A stretch of 39,480 nt of DNA, taken from Rhodospirillaceae bacterium. Lineage in GTDB: Bacteria; Pseudomonadota; Alphaproteobacteria; Azospirillales; Azospirillaceae. Below, piece after piece: positions 16,275 to 24,472 of the stretch (position 1 is its first letter; every line of letters begins with the position of its first letter). The notes below the pieces were generated by a model. That model had not been told where the DNA came from. It searched no databases and saw nothing but the letters and a program-made list of their open reading frames with translations. The position numbers were made by a program, and so were the translations under genes. The stretch is taken from positions 1 to 39,480 of the forward strand of contig JAJUIU010000033.1 of NCBI GenBank assembly GCA_029267445.1, written 5' to 3'.

Positions 16275-16882
16275 AGGTTGTCTACCTGTACTTCGAGGGT
16301 GGCGGTCCGGAAAAAGCGCGCAACTTCCCGCTACGCCGCGCCATGACCGCGTTTCTGCGCCCGATCATCACGAAGTTAGAGGCCCGCAATGTGACGGTGC
16401 GTCCGATCGCGTCCGGGGGCAGGAGCGAAGCGTTTGCAGACTTCCAGAATGGCCGCGCCACTCATCCGGATGCCACGCATATCCTGCTGGTCGACGCGGA
16501 AGCCAGGATTGCCGAGGACGGTTCCCGCTGCCGGCATCTGGCCCAGCGTGACAAGTGGAATATGAATGGCGTCGCCGAGGAGCACGTGTACTTCATGGCT
16601 TCCTGTATGGAGGCATGGCTCATGGCTGATCGCGAGAACATCAAGGCGAGGTTCGGGAAAGATGCTGATCTGAGCGTCATTCCAGAGAACAGCGATCTGG
16701 GTGCGATCAAACCTGAAGACTGCAAGCGAAAGCTTACCAGGGCGAAGAATAAACCCAAACATTCGTATAACGAAATCGATGACGGAGCTAGGCTTCTGGA
16801 AAGTACGGATCTTGAAAGGGTGCGTTCGCGCTGCCGTCATGCTCGCGCTTTCTTCGAATATCTCGAAAGCTTAGGACGATAA
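16271..16882 (+). CDS. DUF4276 TOPRIM-like protein, partner of the ATPase
   Basis: A 203-residue DUF4276 protein. The two TOPRIM acidic motifs are visible: Glu9 in LYFEGGG, and Asp75-x-Glu77 in ILLVDAEARI. Such domains are the metal-dependent nuclease part of OLD-family proteins, and separate TOPRIM proteins pair with an ATPase in PARIS (AriA/AriB). VYFMASCMEAWLMAD and CKRKLTRAKNKPK..Y are also typical of DUF4276. The GTG start overlaps the ATPase stop by GTGA, so the two are translationally coupled. The stop is 5 bases before pglX. GC content is intermediate. Nuclease activity is predicted from the acidic residues, not shown. Confidence 0.82.
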   Translation: MKVVYLYFEGGGPEKARNFPLRRAMTAFLRPIITKLEARNVTVRPIASGGRSEAFADFQNGRATHPDATHILLVDAEARIAEDGSRCRHLAQRDKWNMNGVAEEHVYFMASCMEAWLMADRENIKARFGKDADLSVIPENSDLGAIKPEDCKRKLTRAKNKPKHSYNEIDDGARLLESTDLERVRSRCRHARAFFEYLESLGR

Positions 16883-16887
16883 GACCC

Positions 16888-19800
16888 ATGCCCACCCTTC
16901 CCCGCGATCTTCGCAAAGACCTGGAGACCAAGGCCCGGGAGGCGCGGGCGCTGGCGGAGGCGGGCGCGCGCAAGGCGGTGGAGCGCCTGGGCGTGCACCT
17001 GGCCGCCAGCCCCGCCTACCTGACCGAGGCGGAGAAGAAGCTGCGGGCCAAGCTGCGCGCCCATGCCAAGCGGCTGGGCGACCGGCGTCATCCCGATGGC
17101 GCCCAGGATATCGAGCGGCTGGTGTCGGAGGTGGCGTACGAGCACTGGCACCGCATGCTGTTCGCCCGCTTCCTGGCGGAGAACGACCTGCTGATCGCCG
17201 ACGGGCTGTCGCTCACCCTGGACGATGTGCGCGAACTGGCGCGGGAACAGGGGCGGGACTGGCTGGACCTCGCCGCCGGCTACGCCCAGCGCATGCTGCC
17301 GGAGATCTTCCGCACCGAGGACCCGGCCCTGTCCCTCGCCCTGCCGCCGGAGACGCGCGGGGCGCTGGAGGACCGGCTGAAGGCGCTGGCCCCGGCCGTG
17401 TTCCGGGCGGATGACAGCCTGGGCTGGGTCTACCAGTTCTGGCAGGCGGACGAGAAGGAGCGGGTGAACAAGTCCGGCCGCAAGATCGGGGCGGACGAGC
17501 TGCCGGCCGTCACCCAGCTGTTCACCGAGGACTACATGGTCCTGTTCCTGCTGCACAACACGCTGGGCGCGTGGTGGGCGGGCAAGGTGCTGGCGAAGGA
17601 CCCGGCGCTCGCGGCCGGGGCGGCGGACGAGGCGGCGCTGCGCGCGGCCTGCGCGCTGCCGGGCGTGGACTGGGCCTATCTGCGCTTCGTGCGGGAGACG
17701 GCGGAGGACGGGACCCAGGGTGACTGGCGCCCGGCGGCCGGCGCCTTCCCCGGCTGGCCCACGGCGGCGAAGGACATCACCATGCTGGACCCCTGCATGG
17801 GGTCCGGCCATTTCCTGGTCTTCGCCCTGCCCATCTTGGTGGCGCTGCGCATGGCGGAGGAGGAGCTGTCCCGGACCGACGCCGTGCTGGCCGTGCTGCG
17901 GGACAATCTGCACGGGCTGGAGATCGACCCCCGCTGCACCCAGATCGCCGCCTTCAACCTGGCCTTCGCCGCATGGCGCCTGATCGGCGGCTACGTGACG
18001 CTGCCGGCGCTGCACCTCGCCTGCTCCGGCCTGTCCATCGGCATGCAGAAGCACGAGTTCCTGAAGCTGGCGGACAAGGTGGCCCGCGTCGCCGACCCCG
18101 GTGCGAAGGCGGACCTGCTGGGGGCGGAGACGACGCTGCTGAACGCGGGCGTGGACGGCCGCATCCGCACCGGGCTGGAGCGCATGTACGACCTGTTCGA
18201 GAAGGCGCCGGTGCTGGGCAGCCTGATCGACCCGCGCCGCGCCGGCGGCGACCTGTTCGCGGCCGACTGGGACCTGCTGGCCCCGATCCTGACCCAGGCC
18301 CTGGCCGACGGCAGCGACGAGGTCGCCGAAATGGCCGTCGCCGCCCAGGGGCTTGCCAAGGCGGCGGAGCTGCTGGCGAAGCGGTATGTGCTGGTGGCGA
18401 CAAATGTGCCGTATTTAGGACGGGGGAAGCAGGAAACGCATCTTCGAGATTTTTCCGACCTATTTTTTTCAAATGCCAAATCTGATTTGGCCACAGTCTT
18501 CATTCTCCGAATAGCTGGCTTAGTTGCAAATGGAGGGGCGTATTCTGTTGTATCTCCGCAGAACTGGTTTTCTTCGGGCGTTTATAAGGAATTCAGAGAA
18601 TATATGCTGCGGTACTTCAAGGCGGCCTGTATAATTAAGCTCGGCCCCGCCGCTTTCCAGGACATGTACTGGTGGGCCGCGAACACGAGCTTAATAACAT
18701 TTGAGAATTCTAGTCCCGATAAGGGGGCTCGATTTCTGGCAATTGATGCATCGGAGATCAGAGATGCCTTAGAAAAAAGCTTTCTTCTTGTTAGGCAGAG
18801 TGTAGTAACTCCGAGTCAAGCTGCACAGCTCAGGGTCCCTGATTCGCGGATAAACTTCAGCGCAAACGACGGAAAGAAGTTTTTACAAGAATATGCTGCG
18901 TCATTCGTCGGAGTACAGAATGGAGACAATCCTCGATTTTTGCATCTTTTCTGGGAGCAGCCATGTTTGAGCTGGGAGCCAGCCCAAGTATCTTTCGATG
19001 CAAGTGGCTACGCATGCGGTATGCAGGGGATACTTCGCCCGGGTGTGTCGGCGGGTGAGTTTTCAGATCTTGCATGGCGACCTCAAGCGGAAGGATCGCG
19101 AGGCAAGCGGGGTATTCTTGTTCGGCATACGAACCACCTACCAATAACAAATTACTTTGGGCAGAGTTTTGATCAGAATGTCTGCGCTATCGTGCCCAAA
19201 GACTCAAATATCATTGCAGCAATTCTTGAATTCCTATCATCAGAGTTATTCCGCAGTTTAGTCAGAGAGATTGATCAAAATCTCAAAGTAACTGTTGCAA
19301 CCTTGGTCAAGGTCCCCTTCGACCTCGCCCACTGGCAGAAGGTCGCGGCGGAGAAGTACCCGGACGGGCTGCCCAAGCCGCATTCCGACGACCCGACCCA
19401 ATGGCTGTTCAACGGCCATCCCGTGGGCTCCGACGATCCGCTGCAGGTGGCGGTGGCCCGGTTGGTTGGCTATCGCTGGCCGCGGCAGACGGGCAGCAGC
19501 TTCATGGACTGCCCCGCCATCACGGAGCCGGACGGGCTGGAGCCCCACGCCGACGGGGACGGCATCGTCTGCCTGTCCCCCATCAAGGGGGAGGCGCCGG
19601 CGGCGGAGCGGCTGTCGGCCCTGCTGGCCACCGCCTATGGCGCCGACTGGACGCCCCAGCGCCTGACGACCCTGCTGACGGCCGCGACGGAGGGCAGGGC
19701 GCGGGACCTGGACGGATACCTGCGCGACCATTTCTTCAAGCGGCATGTGGAGCTGTTCCAGAACCGGCCCTTCGTCTGGCACGTCTGGGACGGCCGTCAG

Positions 19801-20367
19801 GACGGCTTCCACGCCCTGGTCAACTATCACCGGCTGGCCGCCCCGGACGGGGAGGGGCGGCGCACGCTGGAGAAGCTGATCTTCACCTACCTGCGGGAAT
19901 GGATCGACCGCTGCCGGGCGGAGGTGAAGGCGGGGGCCGAGGGGGCGGAGGGCCGGCTGGCGGCGGCGGAACACCTGCGCGGCCGGCTGCAGGCCATCCT
20001 GGAGGGCGAGCCGCCCTACGACATCTTCGTCCGCTGGAAGCCGCTGCACCGCCAGGCGATCGGCTGGGAGCCGGACGTGAACGACGGCGTGCGCATGAAC
20101 ATCCGCCCCTTCCTCACCGCCCGCCCCCTGGACGCAAAGGCCGCCGGCGCCTGCATCCTGCGCGTCACCCCGCGCATCAAATGGGACAAGGACCGCGGCG
20201 GGGAGCCCCACCGCCCCAAGGACGAATACCCCTGGTTCTGGAGCTGGGACGGCAAAACCCCGAACTTCCAGGGCGGCGAGACCTTCGACGGCAACCGCTG
20301 GAACGACCTGCACTACGACACCGAAACCAAGCGCGCGGCGCGCGACGGTAAAGGGAGGGAGAGATGA
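16888..20367 (+). CDS. pglX: BREX adenine-specific DNA methyltransferase PglX (BrxX)
   Basis: A 1159-residue Eco57I-like N6-adenine methyltransferase. In type I BREX it marks host DNA at a non-palindromic site and is also needed for phage exclusion. The SAM-binding motif I is DPCMGSGHF at residues 301-309. Catalytic motif IV is NVPY at 506-509, where most PglX proteins have NPPY. Residues about 506-807 (18405-19310) are encoded by strongly AT-rich DNA (26 of 60 G+C at 18421-18480) between GC-rich flanks (46 of 60 at 18121-18180). This block would contain the target-recognition region. The C-terminus keeps WKPLHRQAIGWEPDVNDGVRMNIRPF and WDKDRGGEPHRPKDEYPWFW, familiar from PglX. It starts 5 bases after the DUF4276 gene and ends in an ATGA overlap with the AIPR gene. 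Confidence 0.93.
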   Translation: MPTLPRDLRKDLETKAREARALAEAGARKAVERLGVHLAASPAYLTEAEKKLRAKLRAHAKRLGDRRHPDGAQDIERLVSEVAYEHWHRMLFARFLAENDLLIADGLSLTLDDVRELAREQGRDWLDLAAGYAQRMLPEIFRTEDPALSLALPPETRGALEDRLKALAPAVFRADDSLGWVYQFWQADEKERVNKSGRKIGADELPAVTQLFTEDYMVLFLLHNTLGAWWAGKVLAKDPALAAGAADEAALRAACALPGVDWAYLRFVRETAEDGTQGDWRPAAGAFPGWPTAAKDITMLDPCMGSGHFLVFALPILVALRMAEEELSRTDAVLAVLRDNLHGLEIDPRCTQIAAFNLAFAAWRLIGGYVTLPALHLACSGLSIGMQKHEFLKLADKVARVADPGAKADLLGAETTLLNAGVDGRIRTGLERMYDLFEKAPVLGSLIDPRRAGGDLFAADWDLLAPILTQALADGSDEVAEMAVAAQGLAKAAELLAKRYVLVATNVPYLGRGKQETHLRDFSDLFFSNAKSDLATVFILRIAGLVANGGAYSVVSPQNWFSSGVYKEFREYMLRYFKAACIIKLGPAAFQDMYWWAANTSLITFENSSPDKGARFLAIDASEIRDALEKSFLLVRQSVVTPSQAAQLRVPDSRINFSANDGKKFLQEYAASFVGVQNGDNPRFLHLFWEQPCLSWEPAQVSFDASGYACGMQGILRPGVSAGEFSDLAWRPQAEGSRGKRGILVRHTNHLPITNYFGQSFDQNVCAIVPKDSNIIAAILEFLSSELFRSLVREIDQNLKVTVATLVKVPFDLAHWQKVAAEKYPDGLPKPHSDDPTQWLFNGHPVGSDDPLQVAVARLVGYRWPRQTGSSFMDCPAITEPDGLEPHADGDGIVCLSPIKGEAPAAERLSALLATAYGADWTPQRLTTLLTAATEGRARDLDGYLRDHFFKRHVELFQNRPFVWHVWDGRQDGFHALVNYHRLAAPDGEGRRTLEKLIFTYLREWIDRCRAEVKAGAEGAEGRLAAAEHLRGRLQAILEGEPPYDIFVRWKPLHRQAIGWEPDVNDGVRMNIRPFLTARPLDAKAAGACILRVTPRIKWDKDRGGEPHRPKDEYPWFWSWDGKTPNFQGGETFDGNRWNDLHYDTETKRAARDGKGRER

Positions 20368-22157
20368 CCCTCACCGCCCAGATCCTCGACCAGCGCATCC
20401 GCCATGCGGAGGAGGTCATGCGTGGCCGGCTGACCGCCGTGCTGGGGCCGAAGGCTGGCGGCGACGAGCATCGCCGCCTGTCGGCCGCCTTCACGGTCAT
20501 GGTGATGAAGACGGCCCTGGGGCTGGACGATTCCGACGCAATCGACGCGCTTGTGGACGGGGGTGACGATTTCGGCGTGGACGCGGTCCATTGGACGGCC
20601 CCGCGCGGCGGCGTGTTCAAGGTCATGCTGGTCCAGACCAAGCTGAAGAAACGGCTGGACGCCGAAAGCCACTTCGAGGAGGGCGGCGTGCGCGGCATGA
20701 TCGACGCCGTCCGCACCCTGCTGGACGTCAATGCCGACTTCACGGGGAACCCGAGGCTGCTGACGAAGATCGCCCCGATCCGGGCGCTGGTCGGCCAGGG
20801 CAACATCCCCCAGGTCACCGCCGTGCTGGCCAACAACGGCAGGCGCTGGACCGCGGCGGCGCAGAAGCGGATCGACAATGCCCGCCTCGGCGATCAGGTC
20901 GACTGGGTGCATGTGGGCCCGGACCGCATGATCGAGCTGCTGCGGCCGCAGGCCAGCATCGACGCCACCCTGCAACTGACCGGGAAGTACATGGTGGAAG
21001 AGTTCGACTTCCGTCGGGCGCTGATCGGCCGCGTCGCCGTCGGCGAGCTGGCCCGCCTGTTCGCGGAGCATGGCGACCAGCTTTTGGAGCGCAACGTGCG
21101 CCGCTTCCTGGGCATGGGCGACAGCCGCATCAACCAGGGGATCGCGGCGACCCTGAAGGACCCCGCCGAGCATGCGAACTTCTACTTCTACAACAACGGT
21201 TTGACGGTCATCTGCCGGAAGTTCAGGCACCATGGCCTGCAGGACAGGGACACGCCGGTGCAGGTCGAGGGCATGCAGATCGTCAATGGCGGCCAGACCA
21301 GCCAGGTGGTCGCCCGGGTCCTGGCGGAGATGCCAGAGAAACCCGACGCCAGCGTCTTGCTGCGCATCTACGAGCTGGAGGACGATGCCGCCCAGGTCGT
21401 GAACAACATCACCTATGCCACCAACAGCCAGAACCCCGTGGTCCTGTCCGACCTGAAGGCCAACGACCCGATCCAGATCCGGCTGGAACAGTCCATCGAG
21501 GCGCTGGGCTACAAGTACCGGCGGAAGCGGAGCGAGAAACCCCTTGAGGACAACGAGATCACGAGCGCCGAAGTGGCCCGCTCCGTGCTGTCCGTCTGGC
21601 GCCGGCGGGATGGGACCAAGGTCGAGGAGCAGGACCTTTTCGGCTCGCTCTATACCACGATCTTCACGCCCGACCTGAACGGAGCGCAGGCGGTCATGGC
21701 CGTTCTGATCTGTCGCGGGCTGAACGCGGAGCAGGATAGACGTATCAATCAAGCAAAATCCCAGTCCAGAGAACTGACTGAAACCGAGAAAGATGACAAT
21801 GTCGGGGTAATATACAGGAGGATTATGAATACATTCATGTGGAATTTATACAATCCAAGTTATGAATATTTTGGGGCGCAAATTTCTGGCGAAATTTTAT
21901 TGAATCGGATGGGTGCGGAAGATTTAGCGGAGCTGAACCATCATGCTTTCGCGCAGGCAAGGCAAATTCTGTCAGATCACCTTGTGGAGATCGCCGACGA
22001 GGTCCTGAAGCGCCTGAAGGAGTCCCACTTACGGCGCGAGAAGACCAGCTTGGCGGACTGGCTGGATGCGTCTCCGGAGAAGCTTCAACCCGGCCTGCGG
22101 CTAAATTCGTCCGCGTCCGCCCCGAAAAGTTCCACCGACGACGGTGCATCGGAATGA
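20364..22157 (+). CDS. AIPR family (abortive phage infection) protein inside BREX
   Basis: A 597-residue AIPR-domain protein. The domain is recognised from NFYFYNNGLTVICRKF and MQIVNGGQTSQVVARVL, the hallmark N-N-G-x-T-V and I-V-N-G-x-Q-T-x phrases, followed by NNITYATNSQNPV. The N-terminus carries a probable PD-(D/E)XK nuclease core: DDFGVDAVHW and then VMLVQTKLKK, i.e. an Asp and a Q-x-K. AIPR proteins occur in abortive-infection and restriction contexts. ATGA overlaps join it to both pglX and pglZ, so it is built into the operon. A short block near 21730-21960 is very AT-rich (19 of 60 G+C at 21841-21900), unlike the rest. It may be a third defence effector or a regulator of PglX; the context does not decide. 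Confidence 0.85.
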   Translation: MTLTAQILDQRIRHAEEVMRGRLTAVLGPKAGGDEHRRLSAAFTVMVMKTALGLDDSDAIDALVDGGDDFGVDAVHWTAPRGGVFKVMLVQTKLKKRLDAESHFEEGGVRGMIDAVRTLLDVNADFTGNPRLLTKIAPIRALVGQGNIPQVTAVLANNGRRWTAAAQKRIDNARLGDQVDWVHVGPDRMIELLRPQASIDATLQLTGKYMVEEFDFRRALIGRVAVGELARLFAEHGDQLLERNVRRFLGMGDSRINQGIAATLKDPAEHANFYFYNNGLTVICRKFRHHGLQDRDTPVQVEGMQIVNGGQTSQVVARVLAEMPEKPDASVLLRIYELEDDAAQVVNNITYATNSQNPVVLSDLKANDPIQIRLEQSIEALGYKYRRKRSEKPLEDNEITSAEVARSVLSVWRRRDGTKVEEQDLFGSLYTTIFTPDLNGAQAVMAVLICRGLNAEQDRRINQAKSQSRELTETEKDDNVGVIYRRIMNTFMWNLYNPSYEYFGAQISGEILLNRMGAEDLAELNHHAFAQARQILSDHLVEIADEVLKRLKESHLRREKTSLADWLDASPEKLQPGLRLNSSASAPKSSTDDGASE

Positions 22158-24472
22158 CCTCCCCCCGCACCCTGCTGGAGGCGCTGCAGCTTTCGTTGCT
22201 GGAGGCGACGCGGGCGCCGGATGGGGTGGCGCCGCCGGCCGCGATCCTGTGGACCGATCCGGAGGCGCAATGGCGGCCCGTCATCGAGCCGCTGCGCAAG
22301 CTGATGCCGCACGTCTACGCCCTGGGCTCCTATGACCCGGGAAACCTTACCGGGCCGGCGATCTGGCTCAGATGCGTCGTCGACCGCACCCTGCCGGAGG
22401 TCGCGCCGCCGGCGGATATCGTTCCCGTCCTCTATCTGCCCGGCGTGTCCCGCGCGGCGCTGCGCTCGGCGGAGGACTGCCCGACGCCGTACCAGCCGTT
22501 GGTGGAGCTCTGTTACCGCGGGCAGACCTGGCATCACCGCAACGGACGCGACTGGACCGTCGAGGCGTTCGCCGAGGCGGTGCTGGGCATCGACCTCGCC
22601 GGCGACCGGGCCACCCGGGAGGCCCTGCTGCGGATGCTGCCCCGCGTGGCGGTCGAGCCCGTGGTCGCCTTCCATGGGCGCCGCATCGACGCGGAGATCC
22701 TGCTGAAGCTCGACGTGGACGATCCGGTCGGCGACCTTCTCGGCTGGATGAGCGAACCCGAGGCGTTCCGCCACCGCTGCGACGATGGGAAATGGCAGTC
22801 CATCCGTCAGCTCTGGGCCAGGACCTATGGCTTCGACCCGGAGACGGACGGCGTGACGGCGGCCGGCGAGAAGCTGGTGAATGACCAGTCCAAGGCCTGG
22901 ACCGGGGTCTGGAGGCGCTTCTGCTCCAATCCCCGTCTCTATCCGGGCCTCTCCAAGGTGCTGCGCATGTCCTACAAGGACCTGTTCGCCGGCAGCGATC
23001 GCAACCCGCGCTTCAACGAGGAGGGGGAGACGCGCCTCCGCGCCGGGCTGGAGGCCGCCGTCGATCTGCCGCACCAGGACGCTTGTGAAAGGGTCATAGC
23101 CCTGGAGACCGAACACGCCGAACGGCGCAACACGCCATGGGCCGAGCTGGGGGAAAGCCCGCTCGCCCAGGCCTTGCAGCCACTTGCGAAGCTGGCCCAG
23201 ATGGCGCGTTCCGGCCTGGGAGGCGTCAGCGCCGCCGCGATGGCGGAGACCTACGCGACCGACGGATGGCGCTGCGATCGCGCGGCGCTGGACGCGCTGA
23301 CCATGGCGATGTCGCACAAGCCCCAGGCGGGGCTGCTCTGCCGCGTCATCCGCGCACTCTATCTGCCCTGGCTGGATCGGTCCGCCCGCCACCTGCAAGA
23401 GTTGCTGCAAGTCTCCGATACAGCCACGTCCGCGTTGGTGCGGCCCGTGACGCTCGAAGCTGGAACCTGCTTCCTGTTCGTGGACGGGCTGCGCTACGAC
23501 TTGGCGATGACGCTGCGGGAGCGGCTGGAAAGCCGGGGGCTGCCCTGTTCGGTCGCGCATCGGTTCGCGCCCCTGCCAACGGTGACCGCGACAGCCAAGC
23601 CGGTCGCCATGCCGGTTGGTCCCATCATCGGTCCGGGAGGAGCGCCCGAGGACTTCTGTCCCTACTTGTCCGGGACGGCGATCGCGGCTGGCGTCCAGAA
23701 ACTACGCCAATCGCTCGAGCAGAACGGCGCCGCGATCTTCACGCCGTCCAACCCGCAGGGTCCAGCCAGCGCCGATCAAGCGGGATGGTGCGAAACCGGC
23801 AAGCTGGATGAGCTCGGACATAAGCTCGAAATAGGACTTGTCCGCCAGATCGAGGACGAAATCACCGACCTGGTCATGGTGATCGAAAACCTGATGGCGA
23901 TCGGGTGGGCCCGTGTCCGCATCGTCACCGACCACGGCTGGTTGCTCGTGCCGGAAGGGCTGCCGAGGGTGGACCTGCCGAAATCCCTTACTTCGGCGAA
24001 ATGGGCGCGCTGTGCCGCCGTGAAGGACGGCGCGTCACCCGACGCGGCGACAGTCGCGTGGTACTGGGATCCCCATGTCCGTATCGCCACGCCTGCGGGG
24101 GTCGGGTCCTACCTTGCCAATGCGGAATATGCGCATGGCGGCATCAGCCCCCAGGAGTGTGTGATCCCCGACCTGGCCGTTTCCCGCGGCGTCGCGCCCA
24201 TTGCGGCCACCATCAAGAAGGTCAGCTGGCGTGGCTTGCGCGTCCGGATCACCGTGGAGACAACCGCGGCGGGATTGACCTTGGACTTGCGCCAGAAGCG
24301 AAACGATCCCGGCACCAGCATCGCCGCAACGGTGAGAGAGCTGAAAGAGAACGGCGAAGCCAGCCTTGCGGTCGAGGATGACGGCAATGCAGGTGTGGCA
24401 GCCTTCGTCGTCGTGCTGGACACGAATGGCAATGTGATCGCGGCACAGATGACGACGGTCGGAGACGAATGA
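22154..24472 (+). CDS. pglZ: BREX alkaline-phosphatase-like protein PglZ
   Basis: A 772-residue PglZ of the alkaline phosphatase superfamily, a core BREX component that acts as a metal-dependent nuclease or phosphatase. Metal-site motifs are visible: FVDGLRYDLA with Asp444, the TVTAT nucleophile region at 476-480, VTDHGW with Asp593-His594, and AHGGISPQE with His661. The first 400 residues are the usual helical N-terminal half. Length and the final beta domain fit the type B PglZ of BREX-1. It starts within the end of the AIPR gene (ATGA) and overlaps brxL by ATGA. Codon use is GC-rich throughout, unlike pglX and the AIPR gene. Confidence 0.93.
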   Translation: MTSPRTLLEALQLSLLEATRAPDGVAPPAAILWTDPEAQWRPVIEPLRKLMPHVYALGSYDPGNLTGPAIWLRCVVDRTLPEVAPPADIVPVLYLPGVSRAALRSAEDCPTPYQPLVELCYRGQTWHHRNGRDWTVEAFAEAVLGIDLAGDRATREALLRMLPRVAVEPVVAFHGRRIDAEILLKLDVDDPVGDLLGWMSEPEAFRHRCDDGKWQSIRQLWARTYGFDPETDGVTAAGEKLVNDQSKAWTGVWRRFCSNPRLYPGLSKVLRMSYKDLFAGSDRNPRFNEEGETRLRAGLEAAVDLPHQDACERVIALETEHAERRNTPWAELGESPLAQALQPLAKLAQMARSGLGGVSAAAMAETYATDGWRCDRAALDALTMAMSHKPQAGLLCRVIRALYLPWLDRSARHLQELLQVSDTATSALVRPVTLEAGTCFLFVDGLRYDLAMTLRERLESRGLPCSVAHRFAPLPTVTATAKPVAMPVGPIIGPGGAPEDFCPYLSGTAIAAGVQKLRQSLEQNGAAIFTPSNPQGPASADQAGWCETGKLDELGHKLEIGLVRQIEDEITDLVMVIENLMAIGWARVRIVTDHGWLLVPEGLPRVDLPKSLTSAKWARCAAVKDGASPDAATVAWYWDPHVRIATPAGVGSYLANAEYAHGGISPQECVIPDLAVSRGVAPIAATIKKVSWRGLRVRITVETTAAGLTLDLRQKRNDPGTSIAATVRELKENGEASLAVEDDGNAGVAAFVVVLDTNGNVIAAQMTTVGDE

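Noticed and set aside
20313..23560. Long minus-strand ORFs (20313-21752 and 22085-23560)
   Set aside because: Shadows of the AIPR and pglZ genes; composition and lack of motifs show they are not coding.
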